Of a stretch of 48,236 nt of DNA, positions 17,488 through 27,016 are shown piece by piece. Positions within the stretch are counted from its first letter, which is position 1. Each line of letters opens with the position of its first letter. The translations under genes were made by a program, and so were the position numbers. Below the pieces are notes generated by a model, which made no database searches, had not been told where the DNA came from, and was given only the letters and a program-made list of their open reading frames with translations. The stretch covers positions 1 through 48,236 of the forward strand of contig JACQFI010000041.1 of the NCBI GenBank assembly GCA_016200135.1, read 5' to 3'. The stretch comes from Planctomycetota bacterium (lineage in GTDB: Bacteria > Planctomycetota > SZUA-567 > H5-PLA8).

Positions 17488-18108
17488 TCAGGAGCCGGAA
17501 GGCTCCGGCTTTTTCAGGTTGAGCTGGCTCATCTGCTTCGCTTTGCAATCGGGGCAGATGCTGTGGGTGAAGCGCGCGTCGGTGTGGCCGGAAATGTAGG
17601 TTTCCACGCGCTGCCAGTAATTCTGGTCGTCGCGGACCTTCTTGCACCAGGCACAGATGGGCAAGAGGCCCTGCAGGGTCTTGATCTTCGCCATCGCCAC
17701 TTCGAGTTCGTGGATGCGGTCGGCGAGGGCCAGTTGCAGTTCCACGATCCGAATGCCGGCGCGGATGCGGGCCTTGAGTTCGTTGGGGTCGAAGGGCTTG
17801 ATGACGTAATCGTCGGCGCCGGCTTCGAAGCCTTTGACGATGTCTTCCTTGGTGCCCTTGGCGGTCAGGAGAATCATATAGAGGGGTTCGTTCGGGCGCG
17901 CCGCGCGCGCTTCCCGGCAGACCTGCAGGCCGTCTTTCTCCGGCATCATCCAGTCGAGCACCGCGATGTTGGGCGCGCCTTTCGCGCATAAGGCGGTGCT
18001 CGCGGCAAGCCCATCGATTGCGACCATAGGCTCATGGCCCCACTTGGATAAGTAGGCCTTCATCATTTCCCTTGAGACCGTATCGTCTTCGGCCAGCAGG
18101 ATGCGCAT
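17488..18108 (-). CDS. Response regulator with C-terminal zinc-ribbon-like domain
   Basis: A 206-residue protein. Residues 1-120 form a receiver domain (acidic pair in ILLAEDD, phospho-acceptor D52, T82, K104 in IKPFDPNE). A coiled coil follows at about 120-148 (IVELQLALADRIHELEVAMAKIKTLQ), then LLPICAWCKKVRDDQ..ISGHTDARFTHSICPDCKAKQ with two CxxC pairs (C152/C155 and C185/C188) that could hold zinc. This C-terminal block is recurrent in signalling proteins of many phyla but has no settled function. There is no DNA-binding domain, so it probably relays by protein contact. It starts 26 bp after the hybrid kinase stop, strongly suggesting they form one system. Confidence 0.9.
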   Translation of the reverse strand: MRILLAEDDTVSREMMKAYLSKWGHEPMVAIDGLAASTALCAKGAPNIAVLDWMMPEKDGLQVCREARAARPNEPLYMILLTAKGTKEDIVKGFEAGADDYVIKPFDPNELKARIRAGIRIVELQLALADRIHELEVAMAKIKTLQGLLPICAWCKKVRDDQNYWQRVETYISGHTDARFTHSICPDCKAKQMSQLNLKKPEPSGS

Positions 18109-18134
18109 GGGTCTATTCCAAGGATGTCCTTACT

Positions 18135-21100
18135 TCATTGCGTCTGTTTCTGAACGGAGGCAAGCGCTTCCGTAAAGGCCGCCATGAGCGCGTCGATCTC
18201 CCGCTTCATGAGCGCGTAACCCGCTTCTGCTTCATCCCAGCGTTCCTTCTCAACCAGAGCCTCAAATTCGGCCGCGGCGCGCTGGGCGGAGGTCGCATAG
18301 AAACAGGAGGAAGAGCCTTTCAGAGTGTGCGCGGCATATTCGGCCATCTTAATATCGTGCGTCCGCAATCCTTTAAATGCATTCGTAAGATGGCGGGGCG
18401 CATCGTTCAAGTACGATTCCATCAGGGTGTCCAGGAGTTCCAGGTTGTCGCCTATGTTTTCGAGGACCTTCCGCCGGTCGAAGACCGGCGCCGCAGCAGG
18501 CGATGTTTGGAGTTGCGCGGTAGCGACGGCGGACGCCGGAGCCGCCGCGGTATCGAGATTCTCATCCGCTTCGGCCTTGTTCGTATGCAACGCCTGGATG
18601 AGCGACTTCAACCTGTCGAAATCGATCGGTTTGGGAAGATAGTCGTCCATGCCTGCATTCAGGCAGCGCTCGCGGTCGCCGCGCATGGCGTGCGCCGTCA
18701 TGGCCACGATGTAGCTGTGGAGTTTGCTACCTTTTTCCCGCTCCCGAATCGCCGCCGTGGCTTCGTAGCCGTCCATGATGGGCATCGAACAGTCCATGAA
18801 AATGGCATCGTAGTGCGTTTCCGCGGACCGCAGCACCGCCTCCTTGCCGTCGCAGGCCGTGTCCACTTGGCAGCCCTGTTTCTGAAGGTAGAGGACCGCG
18901 ACCCGCTGGTTCGTGGGATTGTCCTCGGCAAGCAATATGCGCACGGAACCCACCTCCTTCGGATGGGGAAGCGAGACCTTCCTCGAATCCCCGTTGGACG
19001 CACGCGCAGAACGGATGACTTCAGGTTCGAGTTTCAGCGGCAGATCGAGGGTAAAAACCGAACCCTTGCCCGGTATGCTCTCGACCTGAATCGAGCCGCC
19101 CATCATCTCCGCAAGTTCCTTCGAGATCGCAAGACCCAGTCCCGTGCCGCCGTACCTGCGCGTGGACGATGCATCTACCTGTGAGAATTTCTGAAACAGG
19201 CACGCGAGCTTATCCGCGGCGATGCCGATGCCCGTGTCGTGCACCCGGAACTCAAACCGGCCCGTATCCGCTTTCCGCTCGTGAACCCCGACTTCCAGGC
19301 GAATCGAACCGTGGGTCGTGAATTTGATTGCATTGCCGACCAAGTTCATAAGGATCTGGCGGATGCGCAGGCTGTCGCCTGCAACGTGGCGCGGCGTCCC
19401 CTCCTGCAAATAGAGGGAGAGTTCCAGGTTCTTTTCCTGGGCTTTCGACCGGAGGAGATTGACGACGGACACGGTTTCTTCGTGCAGGTCGAACCGGGCG
19501 CTCTCGATCCGGAATTTTCCGGCTTCGATTTTGGAGAAGTCGAGCAGGTCGTTGACGATGGCGACCAGGGCGTCGGCGGAGGTCCGGATCGTCGAGGCGA
19601 AATTGCGCTGTTCCGCCGTAATTTCGGTCTCGAGCAACAGCGCGCTCATGCCGACGATCCCGTTCAGCGCCGTGCGCAGTTCATGGCTCGTGTTGGCCAC
19701 GAACTCGCTCTTAGAGCGGCTGGCCGCCTCGGCAGCCTCCCGGGCGCGCAGTATTTCGATTTCAGCGGCCTTGCGCTTGGTGATGTCCTGCACCTGGCCG
19801 ATGCCGTACAACGCGCGGCCCTGTTTGTCGCGCACGACCGTGGCGTCGAGAAGTATCCAGACGATGTGGCCGGCCTTATGGATGTACCTTTTCTCCATCT
19901 GATAGGAGCCGATCTCGCCTGAGAACAACCGTCTGGCCTGGTCGAGGTCCTTGTCGAGATCTTCGGGGTGCGTAATCGCTTGGAAAGTTGTATGCAAGAG
20001 TTCGTTTTCGGTGTATCCCACGATCTCGCACAGCGCCTTGTTGACCTTCACGAAACGGCCGTCGGTCTCGCACAGCAGCATGCCGATCGAGGCGTGCTGA
20101 AAGGCGTTTTCAAACCGTTCTTCGCTTTCGCTCAAACTGGCCGTCATCTTTTCGGCGATGGCGAGGGCGCGGGTGCGCGTTTGCGAGAGCGAAAGGACCA
20201 TGCCGAAAAGCAGCAGGCTGACGAGCAGGCCGCTGACGAGCACGATCCACGGGGTCGAGCGATCGCTGTAGGTGGCGAATGCGGGCAAACTATAGAAGTA
20301 CAGTTGCCAGGTCTTGCCGGCAATGAAGAGTTCTCCACGGTCCGCAAACCCGTCTGCGGTGATCGGCACGCCCAACTGGGCGGTATGGTCTCGGTCGTAA
20401 AGGAGAGCTGCGTTGCGGGGGTCTTCGTAAATTTCTAGGTCGATTGCATTCTCGCTGGTTCCGCGTTCCTGATAGATCTGCTTCACGAACCGGCTCATCA
20501 GCATGGGTGCGGCAATCCAGCCTTGCAGGGACTTGCGGCGTTCCTCGACGGTCGCATGCGGCATGCTATTGCGGTATATGGGCTGGTACATAACTACAGC
20601 CGGTTCCTTGCCCGGGTCTTGCACGAGCGTCAGGACGGACGTAAGCGCGGCCTCGCCTGAATCGCGGGCGCGATCCATGGCCTCGCATGAAACAGGCTTC
20701 GTCCCCACATCAAAACCGTACACGGCGCGGTTCTTTTCAAAGGGTTCCAAAAAGGTGACGATCCGGTATTCGTCGCGGTCGCCTGCGGGATGGAGCGTAA
20801 AGTCGGGAGCGTCGTCGTTGCGGGTAGTCTTGATAAAGTCGTTCAATTCTGCCTTTCGAACGTAGGCGATGAAAGCCAGCGATTGCAAGGCAGGCAGGTT
20901 CTTGTCCATATTGACCGCCTTGATATAGGCCTTCCATTCACCGCGCTCGACGCTCTTGCTGGCCGCGTAAAGCCCGCGCGCTCCTTCCATAGCTCGCACA
21001 TTATTTTCCATGCATTCCGTAATGCTCGCTTGCATCTGCTGGACGATGGTTTCGAACTGTATCTGGTCTTTAGCGCGCACGTGCGCATTGGCATCGGACC

Positions 21101-21188
21101 AAGCCCAGAGGGTTGCCAACAGGGATGCAATCAAGACCAAGGAGGTCAAGGTGTATCGGGGAAGTTGCCGTAAGCTTGCTAGGCGCAT
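18135..21188 (-). CDS. Hybrid sensor histidine kinase: CHASE-PAS-HisKA-HATPase-REC-Hpt
   Basis: A 1017-residue membrane kinase. In order: TM1 (about 12-32), a periplasmic CHASE domain (about 60-290, with VYGFDVGT and PVYRN-like YQPIYRN strands), TM2 (about 314-335), a PAS domain with a PAC tail (about 355-472), HisKA with H502 in SEFVANTSHELR, an HATPase with N-box NLVGNAIKFT, G1 DTGIGI and G2 GGTGLGLAISK, a receiver (about 748-865, phospho-acceptor D799, K853) and a C-terminal Hpt domain with H954 in YAAHTLKGSS. This is a complete internal phosphorelay (H502 to D799 to H954), likely passing phosphate to the neighbouring receiver protein. The signal sensed by CHASE is unknown; in other bacteria such domains bind small molecules. 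Confidence 0.95.
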   Translation of the reverse strand: MRLASLRQLPRYTLTSLVLIASLLATLWAWSDANAHVRAKDQIQFETIVQQMQASITECMENNVRAMEGARGLYAASKSVERGEWKAYIKAVNMDKNLPALQSLAFIAYVRKAELNDFIKTTRNDDAPDFTLHPAGDRDEYRIVTFLEPFEKNRAVYGFDVGTKPVSCEAMDRARDSGEAALTSVLTLVQDPGKEPAVVMYQPIYRNSMPHATVEERRKSLQGWIAAPMLMSRFVKQIYQERGTSENAIDLEIYEDPRNAALLYDRDHTAQLGVPITADGFADRGELFIAGKTWQLYFYSLPAFATYSDRSTPWIVLVSGLLVSLLLFGMVLSLSQTRTRALAIAEKMTASLSESEERFENAFQHASIGMLLCETDGRFVKVNKALCEIVGYTENELLHTTFQAITHPEDLDKDLDQARRLFSGEIGSYQMEKRYIHKAGHIVWILLDATVVRDKQGRALYGIGQVQDITKRKAAEIEILRAREAAEAASRSKSEFVANTSHELRTALNGIVGMSALLLETEITAEQRNFASTIRTSADALVAIVNDLLDFSKIEAGKFRIESARFDLHEETVSVVNLLRSKAQEKNLELSLYLQEGTPRHVAGDSLRIRQILMNLVGNAIKFTTHGSIRLEVGVHERKADTGRFEFRVHDTGIGIAADKLACLFQKFSQVDASSTRRYGGTGLGLAISKELAEMMGGSIQVESIPGKGSVFTLDLPLKLEPEVIRSARASNGDSRKVSLPHPKEVGSVRILLAEDNPTNQRVAVLYLQKQGCQVDTACDGKEAVLRSAETHYDAIFMDCSMPIMDGYEATAAIREREKGSKLHSYIVAMTAHAMRGDRERCLNAGMDDYLPKPIDFDRLKSLIQALHTNKAEADENLDTAAAPASAVATAQLQTSPAAAPVFDRRKVLENIGDNLELLDTLMESYLNDAPRHLTNAFKGLRTHDIKMAEYAAHTLKGSSSCFYATSAQRAAAEFEALVEKERWDEAEAGYALMKREIDALMAAFTEALASVQKQTQ

Positions 21189-21390
21189 AACTACGATTCC
21201 GGTTTACAAACGCCTTTGTGGCGTTCTAAATGAGCATGTGCGCAAAGTTAGTGCCATTGAAACATTTGAAATACGGGTTTATGCCGTTCAGTTTACTTCG
21301 TTTCGTCGCTATAGTTGCACGAGTAATCGAAAACGAGAGTTCGGGCGTGCCGCCATTCAATTGGCAGCCTGTTGCAATTCCAGGATGATC

Positions 21391-22437
21391 CTACCCAAGT
21401 CCAGGATTCATCACGGCTTTGATGCCCTTGCCTGCTTCCAGGTCCGACATGACTTCGTGCCAGCGGGCCAGGGGCTCGCGATGGGTGATGAGCTTCTCCA
21501 CCGGCAGGATTCCGGATGAAATCATCCGAATCACCGTCTCCCAGGCGGTCCATGAGGAACTGAAGCAGAATGTGACGGCCGGCGCTTTGAAAAGCGCCAC
21601 GTCCCACGGCACGAGCACGCCTTCCTTCTTGCCGCTGATGCCGAGCACGCCGATCTTGCCCAGGCGCTTGACGATCTTGAAGGACTGTTCGATCGCCTGC
21701 GGGTTGCCCGAACACTCCATCACGATGTCGGCGCCCACGTCGTTCGTCTCAGCCAGCACGGCCTTCTCGAGGTCTTCCGCGCCGACGTTGACCACGCGCG
21801 TCGCGCCGATCTCGAGCGCCTTCTGCAGTTTCAGCCCCGCGCTGCGCGCGGTCCCGCTTACGATCACCTTGCTCGCGCCGGCGGCCTTCGCGACCATCGC
21901 GGTCAGCAGGCCGATCGGCCCCGGGCCCTGCACGACCACGGTCTCGCCCGCGTTGATGCGCACCCGCTCGATCAACCCATACACGCAGCATGCGGTGGGC
22001 TCGATCATGCTCGCCTGCTCGAAGGTGATGTTATCGGGCAGCTTGTGCAGCAGCCGCGCCGGCATAACGAGGAAGTTCGTGAACGCGCCGTCGCGGCCGA
22101 TGCCGGGCGGGCGCTTCATCTTGCAGACCTGCGGCGCGCCGGACTGGCACGCGGGGCAGACCCCGCACGAACCCGTGCGCGTCTCGCTCACCACGCGCTC
22201 ACCCACGCGCCAGCCTTCCACGCCCGCGCCAAGTTCGACGATCTCGCCGGAGAACTCGTGGCCCAGGATCATCGGCGGCCAGTACGGATGGGCGTCGTGC
22301 CAGATGTGGATGTCCGAGCCGCAGACGCTCACGGACTTGACGCGAATCTTCACGTCGCCCGGGCCGACTTTAGGCTCCGGCACGTCGCGCCACTCGAGCA
22401 GGCCCTTGCCCTTGCCGGTCTTGACCACCGCTTTCAT
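21391..22437 (-). CDS. Zinc-dependent alcohol dehydrogenase (threonine/sorbitol dehydrogenase-like)
   Basis: A 348-residue medium-chain dehydrogenase. Catalytic zinc ligands are C39 (VCGSDIHIWHD), H60 and E61 (ILGHEFSGE); the structural zinc site has C91, C94, C97 and C105. The Rossmann motif is VVQGPGPIGLLTAMVAKAAGA. The set of motifs resembles L-threonine 3-dehydrogenase and L-iditol/sorbitol dehydrogenases, but the substrate is not determined. ATG 22437 was chosen over an upstream start at 22500 because the family begins MKAVV...W.DVPEP. It lies 78 bp downstream of the amidohydrolase gene on the same strand, possibly one unit. Confidence 0.9.
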   Translation of the reverse strand: MKAVVKTGKGKGLLEWRDVPEPKVGPGDVKIRVKSVSVCGSDIHIWHDAHPYWPPMILGHEFSGEIVELGAGVEGWRVGERVVSETRTGSCGVCPACQSGAPQVCKMKRPPGIGRDGAFTNFLVMPARLLHKLPDNITFEQASMIEPTACCVYGLIERVRINAGETVVVQGPGPIGLLTAMVAKAAGASKVIVSGTARSAGLKLQKALEIGATRVVNVGAEDLEKAVLAETNDVGADIVMECSGNPQAIEQSFKIVKRLGKIGVLGISGKKEGVLVPWDVALFKAPAVTFCFSSSWTAWETVIRMISSGILPVEKLITHREPLARWHEVMSDLEAGKGIKAVMNPGLG

Positions 22438-22515
22438 GGACGTTCTCCGCAGGTTCCGGTTCGACGCCGTGAGAATACCACGCGCGCGGCGGCGTAACAA
22501 CCGCGAGGTTAATTG

Positions 22516-24132
22516 TTACAAGCCGAGCCGCGGCTCGCCAGCGACCACCGTGCCGAGGACCGGAACCCGGACCAAGTCTTCCGCCGGGAGCGTGCGCGGG
22601 TCGCGCGCGAAGACGGTAAAGTCCGCCTCGAAGCCCGGCGCGATCTGGCCGCGCACAGACTCCAGGCCCTCCGCCCGCGCCGCGCCTTCGGCGTACAGCC
22701 GCAGCGACTCTTCGACGCTCAGCGCCTGCTCCGGATGCCAACCTGCGTTCGATGCGGCTTCGCCGGGCCACGGCGCGCGGTGCACGGCCGCGTGCAGGCA
22801 CTGGCCCGCGCGGGCGGGCATGATCGGATCGTCGCTGCCCAGGCACACCGGCGCGCCGGCGTCCAGCAGCGCGCGGAACGGATACGCGCAGGCCGCGCGG
22901 TGCGGAAAGTGTTCGAGCAAAACCGGAAAGTCCGGGACGAGATGCGACGGCTGCATGCTCGCGGCGGCTTCCAGCGCCTTGAATCGCGAGAGATCGGCCG
23001 GGTCGATGAGCTGCGCGTGTTCGGCGCGCATGAGCAGCTTCGCGTAGCCGCGCCACTGGTCGACCACCGACGGCTGGACCTTCGGTGGTTCTTTGCGAAA
23101 GCGCTCCACCGCGTCGAGGAACTCGCGGACCGCGCGGTCGCCGATCACGTGCACGGCCGTAGCCAGCCCCAGGCGCGCGGCTTGCCGCATACGCGAATCC
23201 AACTCCTCCACTTCGATCACGTTCAGGCCCGTGCCGCCTTCTGTATATGGCGTGAGCATCCACGCGGTGCGGCTGGTGAAGGTGCCATCAAGGAAGAGCT
23301 TGAGCGCGAAGAGCCGCACACGCGCGCTGTCGCGGGCCTCGTGCAGCCAGAGGGCCGCCGTGCCGCTGTCCAAGTCCGTAGGGCGGCACATGCCGCTCAC
23401 GCGCAGCGGCAGCGTGCCCTCGTCTTCCAGTTCGCGCGCCAGTTCCAGCGTGAGCAGATCCTGGACATCATGAACGCCGGTGAAGCCCGCGCGCGCGATG
23501 GCCTCCGCGGATAGTTTCAGGAACGCCTTGTTCTCCGCGCGCGTGGGCGCGGGCACCAGCCGCCAGACCAGACCGCAGGCGTTCTCGTGCAGGATGCCGG
23601 TCGGCGCGCCCGAGGCATCTCGCCGGATGGTCCCGCCCGGCGGATCGGCGGTCTCGCGCGTGATCCCCGCGAGCTTGAGCGCGACCGAGTTCACCCAAAG
23701 CGTATGGCCGTCGAAGGCGCTCGCCGCGGCGGGGCGGTCGGGAATCGCCGCATCAAGATCCTGCGCTCTGGGATAGCCGCCCAGGCGGTCCTCGCGCCAG
23801 CCGCTGCCGCGCGCCCAAGCGCCCTGCGGCAGCGCACGAGATTTATCGGCCAGGACGCCCGCGGCTTCTTGCGCGCTGCGCGCTTTCGAGAGATCCGCTT
23901 GCGCCAAGCGCTGGCCGGTCTGAATCAGATGGAGATGCGCGTCCACGAGCCCCGCGCACGCAAGGGCCTCCGGCGGGAGTTCAAGGAGACTGGCACCTTC
24001 CGCTTTCGCGGCGGCGGCGATCGCCGCGCCCGAACCCACGAGCGCGATCTTGCCGTCGCGCGCGAGTACGCCGCCCACGGGCGCGGTTGCGCCGGGAATG
24101 AAGAACCGGCCGACGAGGGCTGAAACAGTCAT
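22516..24132 (-). CDS. Amidohydrolase, YtcJ-like
   Basis: A 538-residue amidohydrolase of the YtcJ/AepA type. The fold is shown by GLVDAHLHLIQTG (HxH metal motif), a long central TIM-barrel with LFLDGTFTSRTAWMLTPYT, a VHVIGDRAVREFLDAVERF block (H and D), QLIDPADLSRF, and the terminal LGSDDPIMPARAGQCLHAAVHR, followed by SLRLYAEGAARAEGLE and a beta-sandwich C-terminus. Related enzymes act on N-acyl or cyclic amides with one or two metal ions. The start, ATG 24132, gives the expected MTVSALVGRFFIPG opening. It is divergent from the kinase-LamG gene, whose start is 104 bp away. Confidence 0.88.
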   Translation of the reverse strand: MTVSALVGRFFIPGATAPVGGVLARDGKIALVGSGAAIAAAAKAEGASLLELPPEALACAGLVDAHLHLIQTGQRLAQADLSKARSAQEAAGVLADKSRALPQGAWARGSGWREDRLGGYPRAQDLDAAIPDRPAAASAFDGHTLWVNSVALKLAGITRETADPPGGTIRRDASGAPTGILHENACGLVWRLVPAPTRAENKAFLKLSAEAIARAGFTGVHDVQDLLTLELARELEDEGTLPLRVSGMCRPTDLDSGTAALWLHEARDSARVRLFALKLFLDGTFTSRTAWMLTPYTEGGTGLNVIEVEELDSRMRQAARLGLATAVHVIGDRAVREFLDAVERFRKEPPKVQPSVVDQWRGYAKLLMRAEHAQLIDPADLSRFKALEAAASMQPSHLVPDFPVLLEHFPHRAACAYPFRALLDAGAPVCLGSDDPIMPARAGQCLHAAVHRAPWPGEAASNAGWHPEQALSVEESLRLYAEGAARAEGLESVRGQIAPGFEADFTVFARDPRTLPAEDLVRVPVLGTVVAGEPRLGL

Positions 24133-24236
24133 GGAGCGCCCAACCTAACCGGGCGTCATGCCACCTGCAACGCAGCCGGACGAGTGCGGGCGCGTTCCGC
24201 GTGGACGCGCCGCCGCGCGTGGGATACATTGCCGCC

Positions 24237-27002
24237 ATGGCGGGCTCCGGCACCTACACTCCACCCGATGCGAAGGTCATCGGCGGGTTCGAGATTTTGG
24301 AGAAGATCGGCCAGGGCGCGATGGGCGCGGTCTTCAAGGCCCGCCAGATCTCGCTCGACCGCATCGTCGCGCTGAAAGTCCTGCCGCCCAAGATCGCACA
24401 AGACACAAAATTCATCGAACGCTTTCAGCGCGAGGCCCGCTCCAGCGCGCGCCTGAATCATCCCAACATTGTGCTGGGCATCGATGTCGGCCGCGACGAA
24501 CCCACGGGCTTGTGGTACTTCGCGATGGAGTTCATCGACGGTCCGTCGCTGAAGGAAGTGCTCGCCAAGGAAGGCAAGCTGCCGGAGACGCGCGCACTCA
24601 AGCTCATGCTGGATATCGCGCGTGCCCTCGAATGTGCCGCGCGGCAGAACATCGTCCACCGCGACATCAAGCCCGATAACATTCTGCTGGCCAAGACAGG
24701 CGAGGCCAAGCTCGCGGACCTGGGTCTCGCGAAGAAGATCGACGACGAGGACGACGCCCACCTTACACAAAGCGGCCGTGCGGTCGGCACGCCGCATTAC
24801 ATGGCGCCCGAACAGGTGCGCGGCGAGGGCGGGGCTTTTGACATCCGCACGGACCTGTACGCTGTCGGCGCGACGCTTTTTCACCTCGTTACCGGCAGCA
24901 CGCCCTTCCAGGCGCCGACTGCGGCGGCCGTCATGGCCATGCACCTCACGGATGCGCCGCCAAAAGCGAACGAGGTCGAGCACGTCGTAAGCGAAGGCTG
25001 CGCGCGGCTGATCGCGCGCCTGATGGAGAAGAAACCCGAGCAGCGCGTGCAGACGCCGGAGAAGCTGCTCGAAGAGATCGAGTCGCTCTTGAATCCGCCC
25101 AAGGCCACGGGCAAGCGTTCCGCCGTGCGTTCGACCACCACGGGGCCGCGCGTGCCCATTCGCGGCCTGACGACCGGGCCGCGCACGCCGGTGAGTCCGC
25201 GCGGCGCGCAGCCCGCGCCGCTCGATCGCGGCAAGCCTTCGGGCGCGCTTATCGCAGGCGCGGTGGCAGGGGTCGTGCTTATCGCCGGGCTGGTGCTGTA
25301 TGGCATCGGCGGCGGCCCCGAACATCCGCAAGCCGCACTTAAGAAGGTGTCCGACGCGCCCGCGCTCCCGACGCTGCCTGCGCCCGTCAGGCCGGCGCCT
25401 CTGCCCGCGGTGAAGACCGCCGAACCGTTGCCGCTCAAAGAAAAGCTGCCTGAACTTCCGGCGCAACCGCAGCCGGTGGTGGATAAACACGAGGAGCCGC
25501 TCGCTCCCAAGCCGCTAGAACCCGCCAAACCAGAACCCGTAAAGCTCGAACCGACGAAGCCTGCTTTCGACGCGGTCGCCGCGCAGGCAAAGTACGACGT
25601 CTTCCACCTTGCGTTCATCGACGCCCTGCGCAGATCCGACGCGAAAGCGGCGGGCGCGAAGCTCGCCGAGGCCGAGAAAGACGCGCAGCTCGCCGCGTGG
25701 CTGGCCGGGAAAGAAGCGCTAATGCTCGACCGCAAAGCGCTGGCTTGGCCGGCGCGCATCGAGCAAGGCGTAATGGATGGCGCCAAGAAGCTCGCGGACG
25801 GCCAGCCCTTTGAACTCAAGCTCGCCCAAGGCCAGAGCATGAAGGTGGGGAAGGGGAGCGACTTCCAGATCGGCGACGTGAAAGACGGGACGATCTTCGT
25901 AGGCAGCAAAGGCATGTCGATGCCGGTCTCCGTCGCCAAGCTGCACGCCGAGACGCGGCGCGTGCTCGCGGAGTCCGCGCTTGGGGCGAGCGGCGAGGGA
26001 CTCGTGGCGCTGGCCTTCGCCGAACTGCTCGCGTCCGAATCCCCGCAGCGCGTGCGCGCGAGCCTCGATAAGGCCCAAGCCGCGGGCGCGGCGGCAAACG
26101 AGCTCGACTACGTGCGCCGCGAACTCGCCCGGCTCGAGCAGGGCCTGCTCGAGACCGCCGCCGAGGCCGCGTGGAAGGAACTCGACAAAGTTGCAGCCGG
26201 CGAAACCTGGCCGGACGCACAGAAGAAGGCGGTGGTGAAGGCCGTGACGGACTTCCAGGAGCAGCACGGCGCGACCGCGTTGGCAAAATCGAAGGCACAG
26301 GAGCTCGAGCGCCTGCTCGTCAAGGCCGCGGTGCGAGGCGCGGAAGTTCCCCGCGATGGCCTCGCGCTCTGGCTGCGCTCCGATGCCGGCGTGACGCTCA
26401 AGGATAATGCGGTGATCCAATGGGCCGATCAGTCCGGTAGAAATCGCCACGCGGCGGCGAAGAGCTCGGGCGAGGCGCCCACGCTTGTGGCCAACGCGCT
26501 GAACGGGCTGCCCGCGCTGCGCTTCGACGGCAAGGACGACTTCCTCGCCGTGCCGGAATTGAAGGGCGAGATGAAGTCGTTCTCGATCCTGTGGACGCTC
26601 AAGCCGTTCTCGCATTCGGATTACAACCAGAGCTTCTCCGCCGAGGGCGGCTGGGGCCAGTTCGTCTTCCATACGACCGGCGACGGCAGCGTGTACGTCG
26701 GCACGAACGTGCCCGCGCGCATCAGCCCCGGCGACGGGCCGGGCAAGGGCACGGTGGCCCTCAACGAGTGGCAGCAGTTCGCGTACATCTTCAACAACGG
26801 CGAGGCCGCGCTCTACAAGAACGGGAAACAACTGGCGAAGAAGAAGCTGGAGATCGCGGCGTGGACCGGCTTCCGCCTCAGCGGTTACGCGGGCAAGAAC
26901 ACGATGGACGCCGAACTCACCGAGTTCATCGTCTACGACCGCGCCATCGGCGACGACGAGCGCGCGAAGATTGAGCGGCACCTGCTGCCCGCAGGAAAAT
27001 AA
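24237..27002 (+). CDS. Ser/Thr protein kinase with one TM helix and C-terminal LamG-like domain
   Basis: The 921-residue protein starts at ATG 24237; an in-frame GTG 36 bp upstream is less likely. Residues about 20-285 form a bacterial Hanks-type kinase with GQGAMGAVF loop, K47 in VALKVL, HRDIKPDN (catalytic D143), DLG at 161 in place of DFG, and GTPHYMAPEQV. A basic, Pro-rich linker leads to a TM helix at about 338-356, after which a Pro/Glu/Lys-rich spacer (to about 460), a helical region (about 460-700) and a LamG/concanavalin-like domain (about 708-915, GLALWLRSDAGVTL, IQWADQSGRNRHA, GLPALRFDGKDDFLAV) follow outside the cell. This layout is common in planctomycetes. It probably senses an extracellular ligand; the direction of signalling and targets are unknown, the FHA protein at 31129 being a candidate. 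Confidence 0.9.
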   Translation: MAGSGTYTPPDAKVIGGFEILEKIGQGAMGAVFKARQISLDRIVALKVLPPKIAQDTKFIERFQREARSSARLNHPNIVLGIDVGRDEPTGLWYFAMEFIDGPSLKEVLAKEGKLPETRALKLMLDIARALECAARQNIVHRDIKPDNILLAKTGEAKLADLGLAKKIDDEDDAHLTQSGRAVGTPHYMAPEQVRGEGGAFDIRTDLYAVGATLFHLVTGSTPFQAPTAAAVMAMHLTDAPPKANEVEHVVSEGCARLIARLMEKKPEQRVQTPEKLLEEIESLLNPPKATGKRSAVRSTTTGPRVPIRGLTTGPRTPVSPRGAQPAPLDRGKPSGALIAGAVAGVVLIAGLVLYGIGGGPEHPQAALKKVSDAPALPTLPAPVRPAPLPAVKTAEPLPLKEKLPELPAQPQPVVDKHEEPLAPKPLEPAKPEPVKLEPTKPAFDAVAAQAKYDVFHLAFIDALRRSDAKAAGAKLAEAEKDAQLAAWLAGKEALMLDRKALAWPARIEQGVMDGAKKLADGQPFELKLAQGQSMKVGKGSDFQIGDVKDGTIFVGSKGMSMPVSVAKLHAETRRVLAESALGASGEGLVALAFAELLASESPQRVRASLDKAQAAGAAANELDYVRRELARLEQGLLETAAEAAWKELDKVAAGETWPDAQKKAVVKAVTDFQEQHGATALAKSKAQELERLLVKAAVRGAEVPRDGLALWLRSDAGVTLKDNAVIQWADQSGRNRHAAAKSSGEAPTLVANALNGLPALRFDGKDDFLAVPELKGEMKSFSILWTLKPFSHSDYNQSFSAEGGWGQFVFHTTGDGSVYVGTNVPARISPGDGPGKGTVALNEWQQFAYIFNNGEAALYKNGKQLAKKKLEIAAWTGFRLSGYAGKNTMDAELTEFIVYDRAIGDDERAKIERHLLPAGK

Positions 27003-27016
27003 GAGGGGACGAGCCC

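Noticed and set aside
21209..21225. Hairpin AACGCC-TTTGT-GGCGTT in the leader of the hybrid kinase gene
   Set aside because: The stem is only six pairs and no riboswitch or attenuator pattern surrounds it; chance is a fair explanation.
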